Shown one piece after another: positions 1 through 7,928 of a DNA stretch of 25,511 bases. The stretch comes from a virus. Made by a program: the position numbers and the translations under genes. Location: positions 1 to 25,511 of the IMG/VR virus record IMGVR_UViG_3300046804_001246; one strand, written 5' to 3'. Numbering within the stretch: the stretch's first letter is position 1; every line of letters starts with the position of its first letter. Under the pieces are notes generated by a model. It made no database searches. It was not told the origin of the DNA and saw only the letters and a list, made by a program, of their open reading frames with translations.

Positions 1-208
1 AGACATTATGATGTACAAGCAAAATATCTCCTGACTCAATGGGACCATTGTAGCCTAGAGGGGTTTCAACCACTTCGGCAAATCTGTTTGAAAACTTATG
101 GTCCTCTTCAGATGTGCTTACGATTAATTCAATGCCACCTATCTCTTTGGTATTTGCATACCTTTTCCCATCAACAGGCTTTGCTATAAAATAAAATGGG
201 GACCTCAT
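1..208 (-). CDS. GroES-like co-chaperonin-type phage protein (partial, runs off left edge)
   Basis: The reading frame starts at ATG 208-206 and stays open to the left edge, giving about 69 residues. It begins MRSPFYFIAKPVDGK, then has a GGIELIV segment and ends in GPIESGDILLVHHNV. The order of a basic N-terminal strand, a GGI-x-L strand, a short loop and a G-D-x-L-x-V/F strand resembles the beta-barrel core of GroES, where a GGI-V-L segment is followed by V-G-D-I-V. Phages such as T4 (gp31) encode co-chaperonins to fold their capsid protein with host GroEL, so a place downstream in the structural operon would make sense. Its start codon overlaps the stop of the upstream gene by one base (TGATG), which suggests translational coupling. 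The C-terminal half is outside the window, so the fold assignment is tentative. Confidence 0.5.
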   Translation of the reverse strand, partial: MRSPFYFIAKPVDGKRYANTKEIGGIELIVSTSEEDHKFSNRFAEVVETPLGYNGPIESGDILLVHHNV

Positions 209-435
209 CAAATATTAATATTGTACTCAATAGCAACAGGAATTGTGGCATTAAACTCTTTCCAAAGAACCACTTCTTCTTTATCATTGATGATAAATAT
301 TTTGAAAGAGTTTTTGGTTTCATCGAATTTAATCAAATGAATTTCATTCGTATCTCCAAGGACACGTTGACCCACGATGTAGTGCATTGCACTACCCTTG
401 TAATCAGGACCTATTGATATTTTTCTAATGTCCAT
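208..435 (-). CDS. small conserved phage protein, 75 aa, paired with the GroES-like gene
   Basis: This 75-residue protein begins MDIRKISIGPDYKGSAMHY and contains IHLIKFDE, KIFIIND and a VVLWKEF segment, so it is predicted mostly beta with no signal peptide or membrane segment. It resembles small proteins I recall from marine phages next to GroES-like genes, but I cannot name a function. It lies 4 nt downstream of the 80-aa gene and its stop overlaps the start of the GroES-like gene, so it belongs to the tail end of the structural operon. The start ATG at 435-433 is the only Met near the N-terminus, and the upstream DNA is A/T-rich without a Shine-Dalgarno sequence. Confidence 0.75.
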   Translation of the reverse strand: MDIRKISIGPDYKGSAMHYIVGQRVLGDTNEIHLIKFDETKNSFKIFIINDKEEVVLWKEFNATIPVAIEYNINI

Positions 436-439
436 TTAA

Positions 440-682
440 TTAAGGAGTATATACTATTCCTAGTTGACCTGTCCCTGTGATTCTGTATACTCGTCCTACT
501 GCTAGACCACCTGCAATGGCGGCAGCGTTATTAGCGTATACAGGCACATTTGGTAGAGGCATTGATAGAATACTTCCAAGAGTAAAGTTCTTGGTAGCAT
601 TGCTATCTTCTGCATCTGTTCCTATTAATTTATCACTATAGGAAAGATTTGCATCGGTTGGATAAGAGTTGATGATTGACAT
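440..682 (-). CDS. small virion or appendage-associated protein, 80 aa
   Basis: The protein has a short N-terminal region with SYPTDANLSYSDKLIGTDAED followed by a small hydrophobic C-terminal region, NAAAIAGGLAVGRVYRITG. The segments 'S-DKLIGTD', 'ATKNFTLGSI' and 'VYANNAAAIAGGL-VG-VYR' recur in small proteins beside tail-fibre genes of uncultured phages, and I recognise this as a repeated phage module, not an enzyme. It sits 1 nt downstream of the 110-aa gene. A role as a fibre-tip or baseplate accessory protein is inferred only from position. Confidence 0.72.
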   Translation of the reverse strand: MSIINSYPTDANLSYSDKLIGTDAEDSNATKNFTLGSILSMPLPNVPVYANNAAAIAGGLAVGRVYRITGTGQLGIVYTP

Positions 683-683
683 A

Positions 684-1016
684 TTATTCAGCGGTTATAG
701 GTTCAGGCTCAGGAGTTGGCTCAGGTGCAGGAGGTACAGGAGGAATATAATCTCCTGTGATGGTTAGGTTCAGTTGCTCTGCAACCCAATCCCAGGCATA
801 ACTGTCGATTGTCCATTGTGCATAAGCATCACCTGTCATAGTCAGGTTCCCTTGCGCTAACTGAGGTCCAACTGCTAGGTCTACAGTCTCAGCGAATAAC
901 TGATAGTAGAATGTAGCTGATGTTCCTAGTGTTACATTGATAGCGTAAGCATTTAATATCTTCGCTTCTTGTACTGTTCCATTGTCCCAAATGGATACTG
1001 GTTCAATTGTTTTCAT
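684..1016 (-). CDS. appendage protein with proline/glutamate-rich C-terminus, 110 aa
   Basis: The N-terminal ~88 residues read as a small beta domain (MKTIEPVSIWDNG, INVTLGTSATFYYQLF, DAYAQWTID). They are followed by a Pro/Glu-rich tail near residues 91-107 (PPVPPAPEPTPEPEP). Its start overlaps the stop of the giant fibre gene by 4 nt (ATGA), so translation is probably coupled to the fibre. A small protein immediately downstream of a long fibre could be a fibre chaperone or tip protein. That is a positional inference and no catalytic motif is visible. Confidence 0.75.
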   Translation of the reverse strand: MKTIEPVSIWDNGTVQEAKILNAYAINVTLGTSATFYYQLFAETVDLAVGPQLAQGNLTMTGDAYAQWTIDSYAWDWVAEQLNLTITGDYIPPVPPAPEPTPEPEPITAE

Positions 1017-4000
1017 GATAATTTGTTTATTTTTTCGTTTAGTTCCTTAATTGCAGCGATTAATATAGGAGTAAGTTTTGAATAATCAACCTCTTGCATT
1101 TGTTCTCCATCCTTTTCTCCTGTCACAAGGTATGGAAGTATTTCCTGTATCTCGTGAGCTATGAATCCATCCTGTCTAGTCTTAGAGTTTTTGTATTTAA
1201 AGTTAACAGGATTTAAGCTTAATACTTTCTGTAGTGGATTGTCAATAGGTCGTAGCTCCTCTTTCAATCTATAATCAGAAGAAGTGTTGTATGCAGTGTT
1301 AGAGCCATCAGTTGATATTGAACCTACAAAGCTACCATTATAGCTGAATCTTATTATTGAACCTGTCACACCACTCAATCCTGCAACCAATGCAGTAGAT
1401 GTAGTGCTCTTTATTATTTGAGCATTACCTGCAACATTCAATGTGTAACCTGCATCAGTAGTTGTACCAATCAAGACATTGCCGCTAGTAGGAATAATAG
1501 TCATTGCTGTTACAGCATAGCTAGATATCGCAAGATTTCCACTACCAGCTGGTCTACCAACATTCCAATATGGAGTCCCAGAGTCACCAAAAACTATTGA
1601 AGCAGCAGAAGCAAATGCTACTCCTACACGTATTGTGCTATTAACATTTAAATTAGAACCTAAATCCGTTGTCGTTCCAATCAATACGTTTCCAGGAGCT
1701 CCTCCAGTTATTGTCATTGTAGGAGTTGACCCACTATTTGCAAAAAAATTAAAATTATTTCCATTGTATTGTATGAATCCATTAGAACTTGTAGAATTTA
1801 TGAATGACAAATCCACATAAGATACACTTGATTGAAATCTACCAATTGTTCCAGAACCATTTACATGAAGCAATGTACTCGGACTACTCGTCCCAATACC
1901 AACGTTGCCATTAGCTTTAAATCTTACAGCTTCGAAATATTGGTAACTTGGTGCTTCATATCTATAAACATCAAATGCTAAACCACCAGAATATGGATTA
2001 ACATCTGGGCTAGATATTGCCCTTATTCTACCATTTCTACTATCATTAAATGTATTACCACTCCAAGTTAAACTAATACCATTTACCCCCTCTGTAACAA
2101 CATTATCAATAAATCTTGCTGTTCCATTTACATTTAATTTATATCCAGCATCCGTTGTCGTTCCAATCAAGAGGTTGCCAGTAGTACTTATTCTTACCCA
2201 CTCCGTGTATGTAGTTTTATTTGTTCCTAAGTTACCAAACGTAATAAATCCTCCACCAGCTCCATGTGCAAAAATATCAGTAGAGTTGCCAGCAGCCAAA
2301 TCTTGGCCCATGCCAGCATAAACGTTACTTGCATTATCATACACCATAAACTTAGGACCAACCCCTGTTCCTAATGATAATCTTGTGGATGGACTACTTG
2401 TCCCAATCCCAACGTTGCCAGCAGATGTGATGCGCATACTCTCAGTCATTGACTTTGCTCCTCCAATAGCTACAACTGAAGTAGAGGTCCCTCTAAAGAA
2501 ATAAATATCTCCACTATTACCAACTCTAATAGCTGACCCAAGATTGCCAAACTGTGCTTGAGTTGAAATAAATGCACCACTTGTTGTTGTTGATGGAGCA
2601 ACTATTGAACCTAAAACTAAATCACCAGAAGAATAGTCTATTCCATAAGATGTTAAGGATTCATCAAGAGTATAGTTATCTCCTAAAACCCAATATCCAT
2701 TTCCTGCAACTACCCCAAATCCAGCTTTTATTGCTGGCCTATTTCCAGCTGCTGCTTGTACAGTTAGCCTAGATGTATATGCGCTTGTATTTCCAATCAA
2801 GACGTTGCCTCCCGAAGTGATGCGCATTCTATTTTGATTAGCAACTAAGTCATAAAAATCAAATGCTCTATCTGTTGAACCAGTAGCAACCTCTGTACCA
2901 ATTGCCCATAAATCAGTATTAGCATTACTTCCAAAGAAACGTAATTGAGTATTATTTGTAGACCCTCCAGATGTACCTTGCAAACGTAAAACCTCAGCAG
3001 CAGTTGTTGAAACGTGCAAGCGAAGCCCAGGACTAGTCGTCCCAATCCCAACGTTTGTACCATTGTCAAAGATTTGGCTATTTCCAATTGTTGTAGAACT
3101 TGTAAACTTAACAACTGTATTTGTTGTGCCAGAAACAGCAACAGATGTACCAGAGGAACCAGATGTTCCACTAGTAGCAGAAGTGCCACTGGTACCACTT
3201 GTAGCAGATGATCCAGAAGTACCACTAGTCCCACTAGTTCCTGTTGTACCACTGGTGCCAGAAGTAGCTGATGTGCCACTGGTACCTGTAGTTCCAGACG
3301 TACCTGAACTACCACTGGTACCACTTGTACCACCTGTACCATTAGTTGCAGATGTTCCACTAGTGCCACTAGAACCAGAGGTGCCTGTAGTACCTGATGT
3401 ACCAGACGATCCACTAGTAGATGATGTACCACTAGTTCCACTAGTACCCCCTGTTCCATCTGTAGCTGATGTTCCTGATGTACCAGAGGAGCCTGAAGTT
3501 CCTGTAGTACCTGAAGTGCCAGAACTACCACTTGTTCCTGTAGTACCACTAGTTCCACTAGACCCACTGGTTCCACTGGTACCACTGGTTCCAGATGAAC
3601 CATCTCCACCTGTGGCACCATCAAGGTTAACCACCCAAGAAGAATATGTTCCAGAGCCAGTTTGACCTGTCACTAAGAAACTTAATACACCAGTGTTTGG
3701 ATCATAGGCTGTAAGGATAGCTTCGTTATGCTGTAGGGCATCGAGCGAATATGTGATAATTATACTTTGTCCTAGTGTATAAGACAAACCAGTGCCTACA
3801 GTTATGGTACCTGTACCACCTGCTGCTTGTATGGTGTATGTAGAGCTTGATGTAGTGGCAAATCTATCTCCAGACAATCCAGAAGTACCAGATGTACCTG
3901 TCGTACCACTAGTGCCTGAAGTGCCACTAGTTCCAGTGGTACCACTTGTCCCACTAGAACCACTTGTGCCTGTTGTTCCACTAGTCCCACTAGTACCATT

Positions 4001-5176
4001 ACTACCATCAAGACCAGTGGTACCACTTGTTCCAGAGCTACCACTAGTTCCTGTCGTTCCACTTGTACCTGAGCTACCAGATGTACCTGTAGTACCAGAA
4101 GATCCTGAAGTTCCAGTGGTTCCACTAGAGCCAGAAGTACCAGTGCTTCCACTGGTTCCACTACTACCACTTGTACCTGTGGTCCCACTTGTACCACTAG
4201 TTCCAGCAGTTCCACTAGTTCCTGTGGTTCCTGAAGTTCCTGAAGAGCCACTAGTTCCTGTTGTACCTGAACTTCCACTAGTTCCAGAAGTTCCACTTGT
4301 TCCATTAACACCACTTGTACCACTGGTACCACTAGTGCCTCGTGTACCACTGGTTCCACTCGTTCCTGTTGTGCCTGACGTACCACTGGTGCCAGCTGTA
4401 CCACTTGTACCTGCTGGACCTGGGACATAGCCAAGAATTGCGTATATATCAAGATCTGTAATAGGGCTAGCTGATGTAACTAGTCCTTTTGCATTTACAG
4501 AAAACTTTAATGGAGTGATTACTGGATAAGGATTGGGATTTGCGTTTTGTAGTGTTAGTGTTGTTGTAGACAATGTAAAGCCTGTGCCCACTACATCACC
4601 TGTAAATGAAATTGCTTGTGGTGACACTACTAATGGTGCTGTTGTAACACTTGTTACAAGTCCTTTGGCATTCACTGTAACCACTGGTATTATTTGGCTA
4701 GCACCAAATGTTCCTGGGTTTATGTTGACAGTGTTTAATGTAAATACAGCAGAACCAGGTCCTGTTGCTACACCATCACCAGAAAGAGCTGTAATATAGT
4801 TTCCTGGAGGTTGGAATGATGATGAGTCTAAAGATCCATCACCCTTAACAAACTGTGAAGCTGTTCCTCCTGTAGTAATGTGTTTAGCAGCTTTAAGATT
4901 GCCTGTGAACTCGAGAGTGAAATTACCACCAATGGTTGTGTTTTGAATTAAGCTACCACCTAATTGAACTGGTTGGTTGAGAGCTGTTTGTACTATACCA
5001 TTGTTAAAAATATAACCTATACCAGAGTTTATGAAAGCCTGATTAATTTTCTGTAGAACAACCTGTAGATTATCATTTGTTTGTACGCCAATGTATAATA
5101 AATCTTCTCCCTCGTAGAATACACAGGAAGATGATAATAAAAGAGGACATGGGCTGGCTCCACATATAGAACTCAT
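1013..5176 (-). CDS. long collagen-like tail fibre with C-terminal S74 self-cleaving chaperone, 1387 aa
   Basis: Probable receptor-binding fibre. Residues 1-50 hold a Cys-containing N-terminal module (SSCVFYEGEDLLYIG, then NLQVVLQKI) shared with two neighbouring appendage proteins. Residues ~253-436 and ~524-678 are Gly-X-Y triplets, mainly GTS, GSS, GTT and GTA, a collagen-like rod. Between them is an ~85-residue beta domain starting at about DRFATTSSS. From about residue 708 there are at least seven repeats of the form N-V-x-IGTTSP / G-N-V-L-IGTTTD-x-G-x-x-LNVNG. Residues 1299-1387 carry SSDYRLKEEL, QDGFIAHEIQEILP and a C-terminal helix, the signature of the peptidase S74 intramolecular chaperone. 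In characterised S74 proteins this domain trimerises the fibre and cuts itself off next to the Ser of the S-D-x-R-L-K motif. Start ATG 5176-5174 has an A/T-rich leader without Shine-Dalgarno. Confidence 0.93.
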   Translation of the reverse strand: MSSICGASPCPLLLSSSCVFYEGEDLLYIGVQTNDNLQVVLQKINQAFINSGIGYIFNNGIVQTALNQPVQLGGSLIQNTTIGGNFTLEFTGNLKAAKHITTGGTASQFVKGDGSLDSSSFQPPGNYITALSGDGVATGPGSAVFTLNTVNINPGTFGASQIIPVVTVNAKGLVTSVTTAPLVVSPQAISFTGDVVGTGFTLSTTTLTLQNANPNPYPVITPLKFSVNAKGLVTSASPITDLDIYAILGYVPGPAGTSGTAGTSGTSGTTGTSGTSGTRGTSGTSGTSGVNGTSGTSGTSGSSGTTGTSGSSGTSGTTGTSGTAGTSGTSGTTGTSGSSGTSGSTGTSGSSGTTGTSGSSGTTGTSGSSGTSGTTGTSGSSGTSGTTGLDGSNGTSGTSGTTGTSGSSGTSGTTGTSGTSGTSGTTGTSGTSGLSGDRFATTSSSTYTIQAAGGTGTITVGTGLSYTLGQSIIITYSLDALQHNEAILTAYDPNTGVLSFLVTGQTGSGTYSSWVVNLDGATGGDGSSGTSGTSGTSGSSGTSGTTGTSGSSGTSGTTGTSGSSGTSGTSATDGTGGTSGTSGTSSTSGSSGTSGTTGTSGSSGTSGTSATNGTGGTSGTSGSSGTSGTTGTSGTSATSGTSGTTGTSGTSGTSGSSATSGTSGTSATSGTSGSSGTSVAVSGTTNTVVKFTSSTTIGNSQIFDNGTNVGIGTTSPGLRLHVSTTAAEVLRLQGTSGGSTNNTQLRFFGSNANTDLWAIGTEVATGSTDRAFDFYDLVANQNRMRITSGGNVLIGNTSAYTSRLTVQAAAGNRPAIKAGFGVVAGNGYWVLGDNYTLDESLTSYGIDYSSGDLVLGSIVAPSTTTSGAFISTQAQFGNLGSAIRVGNSGDIYFFRGTSTSVVAIGGAKSMTESMRITSAGNVGIGTSSPSTRLSLGTGVGPKFMVYDNASNVYAGMGQDLAAGNSTDIFAHGAGGGFITFGNLGTNKTTYTEWVRISTTGNLLIGTTTDAGYKLNVNGTARFIDNVVTEGVNGISLTWSGNTFNDSRNGRIRAISSPDVNPYSGGLAFDVYRYEAPSYQYFEAVRFKANGNVGIGTSSPSTLLHVNGSGTIGRFQSSVSYVDLSFINSTSSNGFIQYNGNNFNFFANSGSTPTMTITGGAPGNVLIGTTTDLGSNLNVNSTIRVGVAFASAASIVFGDSGTPYWNVGRPAGSGNLAISSYAVTAMTIIPTSGNVLIGTTTDAGYTLNVAGNAQIIKSTTSTALVAGLSGVTGSIIRFSYNGSFVGSISTDGSNTAYNTSSDYRLKEELRPIDNPLQKVLSLNPVNFKYKNSKTRQDGFIAHEIQEILPYLVTGEKDGEQMQEVDYSKLTPILIAAIKELNEKINKLS
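3143..3607 (-). repeat. tandem Gly-X-Y coding repeat, block 2
   Basis: This second tract of about 155 codons of Gly-Thr/Ser triplets is separated from block 1 by an 85-residue beta domain. Within it the phrases ATDGTGGTSG and ATNGTGGTSG recur about 40 residues apart, suggesting a longer internal duplication on top of the triplet repeat. Confidence 0.88.
3869..4420 (-). repeat. tandem Gly-X-Y coding repeat, block 1
   Basis: About 184 codons of almost uninterrupted Gly-Thr/Ser-Ser/Thr triplets, encoded by a 9-nt-like degenerate repeat that shows on the plus strand as recurring CCACTAGTTCC and CCACTTGTACC units. Synonymous codons are mixed, so the DNA repeat is imperfect although the protein repeat is nearly perfect. 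A short break (LDGSNG) lies near residues 389-394. Such tracts are prone to slippage and recombination, so rod length may differ between relatives. Confidence 0.9.
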
Positions 5177-5212
5177 AGCTCGATTATTTAAATTTTCTAT
5201 TTAATGCAAAGC

Positions 5213-5860
5213 CTACAAAGGCCCTGTAGTGGTTGTAGTTGTTGTAGGACATACGTAGGGTCCACAAGCTGGTAATGAACTTATATCGTAAAATGCAGTA
5301 ACAATACCACTTACAATTGTGACAATATTAATTGGTGGTGTTGTAAATGGATCTGGATTCGCTAATGGACTATTAGGAGATTGAACATAGTTGCCTGTAA
5401 ATGTAAATGGAACGCCACTTGAATTATACAACTGAGCACCTACTACAAAACCAACATTTGAATAATAATAAGCATCAGTTCCTCGAACTAAAACAAGAGG
5501 ATCATATCCCTCGTACCAGTCACACTTTACTTCACTTGGAGTCTTAGATGTCCAGACAACTGTACTTCCACAAATAGTTGCTCCATAACTAATAACCATT
5601 TTCTCAAGTGTTGGGGCACCTGATGTAGTAGTTGTTGTAGTTGTTGCACCTATCACCACATCGATATAGTTTGTACAAACTCCATTACTAATTATCCTCA
5701 CTGTTGTTGTACCAGCTGGAGCAACTACTGAATAGCCTGCTAGTAGAGCAGCTTTACTTACCCCTGTTGCAAATGCAGACACAAAACCATCAACATTTGA
5801 ATAAAGGTTAAATGGTCCTGCGTCTGCTCCAGATGATGTTAGAGTTATGAATACGTACAT
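5213..5860 (-). CDS. poly-Thr appendage or virion protein, 215 aa
   Basis: The N-terminal ~70 residues form a module with GPFNLYSNVDGFVSAF, KAALLAGY and NGVCTNYIDV segments. A poly-Thr linker (TTTTTTTSGAP, about residues 73-83) follows, then a ~120-residue beta-rich domain and a second poly-Thr tail (CPTTTTTTTGPL) at the C-terminus. The N-terminal module looks like one that recurs in uncultured Bacteroidota phages, but I cannot name it. The gene lies between the fibre and the 171-aa appendage gene, so a surface-exposed virion role is likely. The leader contains AACCAAT about 14 nt before the ATG, matching the leader class seen at 11484, 11944 and 14925. No enzyme motif is visible. Confidence 0.85.
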   Translation of the reverse strand: MYVFITLTSSGADAGPFNLYSNVDGFVSAFATGVSKAALLAGYSVVAPAGTTTVRIISNGVCTNYIDVVIGATTTTTTTSGAPTLEKMVISYGATICGSTVVWTSKTPSEVKCDWYEGYDPLVLVRGTDAYYYSNVGFVVGAQLYNSSGVPFTFTGNYVQSPNSPLANPDPFTTPPINIVTIVSGIVTAFYDISSLPACGPYVCPTTTTTTTGPL

Positions 5861-5878
5861 GCACTTTTAATTTATTGG

Positions 5879-6394
5879 TTAGCAAGAAGTTGCTGCGCTC
5901 AACACTCCACCACTTGATACTGTCCATTTAGTACTCAAGTTGGTTATGTAAATATAACCACTATAAGTAGTTGTTAAACCACTATTGGTGTATAAAACTA
6001 CACCATTGGCTAGTACAGGAACAGATGTATATAATGGAGCTAGTAATACAGCTGATGTACAAGGACTAGAAATATTCACCAATCCTCCTAAGTACCAAGT
6101 GTAATATCCAGGTCCTGTAGTAGTTGTAGTAGTTGTACTTGTTGTTGGAGCAGCAGAAGTGCTAGTGGTAGTGGTAGTGGGTGGTGTTGGAGAAATTTGA
6201 GATTCTATTAATGAAATAGCATAATCAATCTTCTGCAAGACAACGCATAAATTGTCGCAGCTCTCAATGCCTGTTCCTGGCAAAGTTGGACCTACATATT
6301 TTATATTTTCACAATCTACGTACTTGCACTGTTCACCACTGCAACCACAAGGACCTAAAGATCCACATCCTGGGCAATTAGTATTGAATGGCAT
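5879..6394 (-). CDS. Cys-rich appendage protein with poly-Thr linker, 171 aa
   Basis: I chose the start at ATG 6394 (MPFNTNCPGCGSLGPC) because the frame's more upstream Met would overlap the collar gene by 32 nt, whereas this one leaves a 4-nt gap. The first ~30 residues are very Cys-rich (CPGCG, CGCSGEQC). Then comes a segment with VGPTLPGTGIESCDNLCVVLQKIDYAI that matches the N-terminal module of the 375-aa collar protein and the 1387-aa fibre. A Thr/Ser/Pro linker (about residues 66-95) leads to a ~75-residue C-terminal beta domain with VVLYTNSGLTTTYSGYIYI and a final Cys. A tail-appendage role is inferred from the shared module and position. Confidence 0.85.
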   Translation of the reverse strand: MPFNTNCPGCGSLGPCGCSGEQCKYVDCENIKYVGPTLPGTGIESCDNLCVVLQKIDYAISLIESQISPTPPTTTTTSTSAAPTTSTTTTTTTGPGYYTWYLGGLVNISSPCTSAVLLAPLYTSVPVLANGVVLYTNSGLTTTYSGYIYITNLSTKWTVSSGGVLSAATSC

Positions 6395-6398
6395 AATT

Positions 6399-7526
6399 TT
6401 ATGGGATATACATGATATAATAAGCACCAATGGTAGGCTGGATGTTGCTATGGCTCAGTCCTCCACCTGTTGCACTAACAACTACACTAGTTGTAACATT
6501 CACTGTAGCATTGCTAGTTGGTCCAAGATCTGCACTTCCTGCTGTGCTCTTAAGATTATATGAATAGTTATTACCTGCATCAAACAATGTGTCAAGAGGG
6601 CTTGTATTAGTTAAATCACCAATATTAGCACCACTCTTAGCAATAAAGTGTGAATGTGGATCAGCTGTTGATGTAGCAGTTGCTGTGTGCGTGTGAGAAG
6701 GAATTTGATTAGCTGTCAGAGTGACGTTATTCAAACCTTGTAAAGTATTTAATGAATAGCTTGGATTACCTGGTGTAGTTGGATTAACAACTGAACTCAT
6801 TGGTATTGTACCAGCCATACTTCCATCTGTAGTTCCTACAGCAACACGTCCTCTCTTGTCTGGTGTACCATTACTTCCATTACATAAATACACGTTTGCA
6901 AACAAACCAGATCCTGCTCCTGTAATATCAAAACTTGCAAGAGAGCCATAGTATTCATACGCAACGTATGGTACCATTTTATTCTTGTACAAGTTAGATG
7001 GTGCAATGCTATCTAAATAAGCTTGAATAAGCGTATTCAAATCAGCAAGGGGAACATAATTAGTTGCTACATCAAGCTCTAGTGCTGTTAAGTCAGCAGC
7101 TGTTGAGCACAGCTTATTAATAGCTGCTTGAAGAATCGCATGTGTGCCAGACGATGCTGTTACACCTGTAAGACATCCAATTGTGTAATTGGCATTAAGG
7201 GTGGTGAGTGTCGACTCAATTGCTGTAACACTGGTTTTTAAAGCGCAAATTGATTTTATCAGTGCTGAGATTACATCATTTAGTGTTATGTCTCCAGACA
7301 CTGGAAGGAAACCACTCACCAATGGGCAAAGGTCAGCTGGATTGATAACAGGAATGATACCATTACCAGTAGACAAATCTATGATGAATGTTGTAATCTT
7401 TAATTCAACATCAGCAAGCGTGTCACCATTGGAAATATCAAGAGCAGGAATGTTATATCCTGTATATTTTACGCACTGATCAGATATGATTTCAGTGCAT
7501 CCATTGAAGCAATTAGAGCAGGCCAT
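6399..7526 (-). CDS. phage tail-collar-domain protein, 375 aa
   Basis: Residues 1-55 carry the shared N-terminal module (SDQCVKYTGYNIPALDI, DTLADVELKI). Residues ~60-180 are largely helical linker. From about residue 205 the protein reads like a tail collar domain: VYLCNGSNGTPDKRGRVAVG, then VTLTANQIPSHTHT, PHSHF, and a C-terminal GGGLSHSNIQPT followed by a YYIMYIP end. In T4 gp12 and related fibres, HxH motifs in this kind of domain bind metal and hold a receptor-binding trimer together, so a distal adhesin is likely. It starts directly after the stop of the 88-aa gene (no gap). The leader has no Shine-Dalgarno sequence. Confidence 0.9.
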   Translation of the reverse strand: MACSNCFNGCTEIISDQCVKYTGYNIPALDISNGDTLADVELKITTFIIDLSTGNGIIPVINPADLCPLVSGFLPVSGDITLNDVISALIKSICALKTSVTAIESTLTTLNANYTIGCLTGVTASSGTHAILQAAINKLCSTAADLTALELDVATNYVPLADLNTLIQAYLDSIAPSNLYKNKMVPYVAYEYYGSLASFDITGAGSGLFANVYLCNGSNGTPDKRGRVAVGTTDGSMAGTIPMSSVVNPTTPGNPSYSLNTLQGLNNVTLTANQIPSHTHTATATSTADPHSHFIAKSGANIGDLTNTSPLDTLFDAGNNYSYNLKSTAGSADLGPTSNATVNVTTSVVVSATGGGLSHSNIQPTIGAYYIMYIP

Positions 7527-7793
7527 TTATTTATATTTTAGAAGTTTCACTTTACTAGCTATTTGACAAACACTAAAGTTTTTAGCGTAGTCAGGATTAC
7601 AATACTTATATGTCAAGATTCTTCTGTAGTTAAGAAGATCTATCATTGTTGTGTATGGAATTGGCATATTAAGCGCAAACACAGTGTTGTTGTAGAGATT
7701 CTTTGCCACTTCTGTAATCTTGCACTCTATGTCTTGTAGCAAATCAGGGATTTCACCACATTCAGAACAGGAAGTTAATCTAGGTTGTAACAT
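7527..7793 (-). CDS. small structural-operon protein, 88 aa
   Basis: I start it at ATG 7793 (MLQPRLTSCSECGEIPDLLQ) because a separate 43-aa gene ends at 7796, leaving a 2-nt gap. A more upstream Met would overlap that gene by about 70 nt. The protein has one CxxC pair near residues 9-12 and a helical middle (DLLQDIECKITEVAKNLYNN), and it ends in a basic KVKLLKYK tail. I do not recognise the family. Tight spacing on both sides puts it in the tail/appendage operon. Confidence 0.72.
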   Translation of the reverse strand: MLQPRLTSCSECGEIPDLLQDIECKITEVAKNLYNNTVFALNMPIPYTTMIDLLNYRRILTYKYCNPDYAKNFSVCQIASKVKLLKYK

Positions 7794-7795
7794 GT

Positions 7796-7927
7796 CTATT
7801 GATTTTGAGGAGTGGGTGGTTGCACTGTGATTGATTCTTTTTTCTTTTGTGCACAATACGCACACAATCCATTCTTAAGATTGCATCCACATCCTACACT
7901 TGCTCCACAGCTTGAACACTTTGCCAT
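7796..7927 (-). CDS. 43-aa Cys-rich zinc-ribbon-like protein
   Basis: This very short gene runs from ATG 7927 to TAG 7796. It reads MAKCSSCGASVGCGCNLKNG followed by LCAYCAQKKK and a Pro/Gln tail. Cysteines at residues 4, 7, 13, 15, 22 and 25 form CxxC...CxC...CxxC pairs that could bind one or two zinc ions. It sits 1 nt downstream of the 188-aa gene and 2 nt upstream of the 88-aa gene, so it fills what would otherwise be a 130-nt gap exactly. The tight fit and Cys pattern support a real gene. Whether it is a virion or assembly protein is not visible. Confidence 0.75.
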   Translation of the reverse strand: MAKCSSCGASVGCGCNLKNGLCAYCAQKKKESITVQPPTPQNQ

Positions 7928-7928
7928 A

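Noticed and set aside
3143-4420. CRISPR-like array
   Set aside because: The repeats have no unique spacers and encode Gly-X-Y triplets in one continuous frame.
3063-4430. Long open frames opposite and out of frame with the fibre (VPLVPLVP-type and VVPVVQVV-type proteins)
   Set aside because: They are the other-frame translations of the Gly-X-Y repeat DNA; the low-complexity products and lack of leaders show they are not genes.
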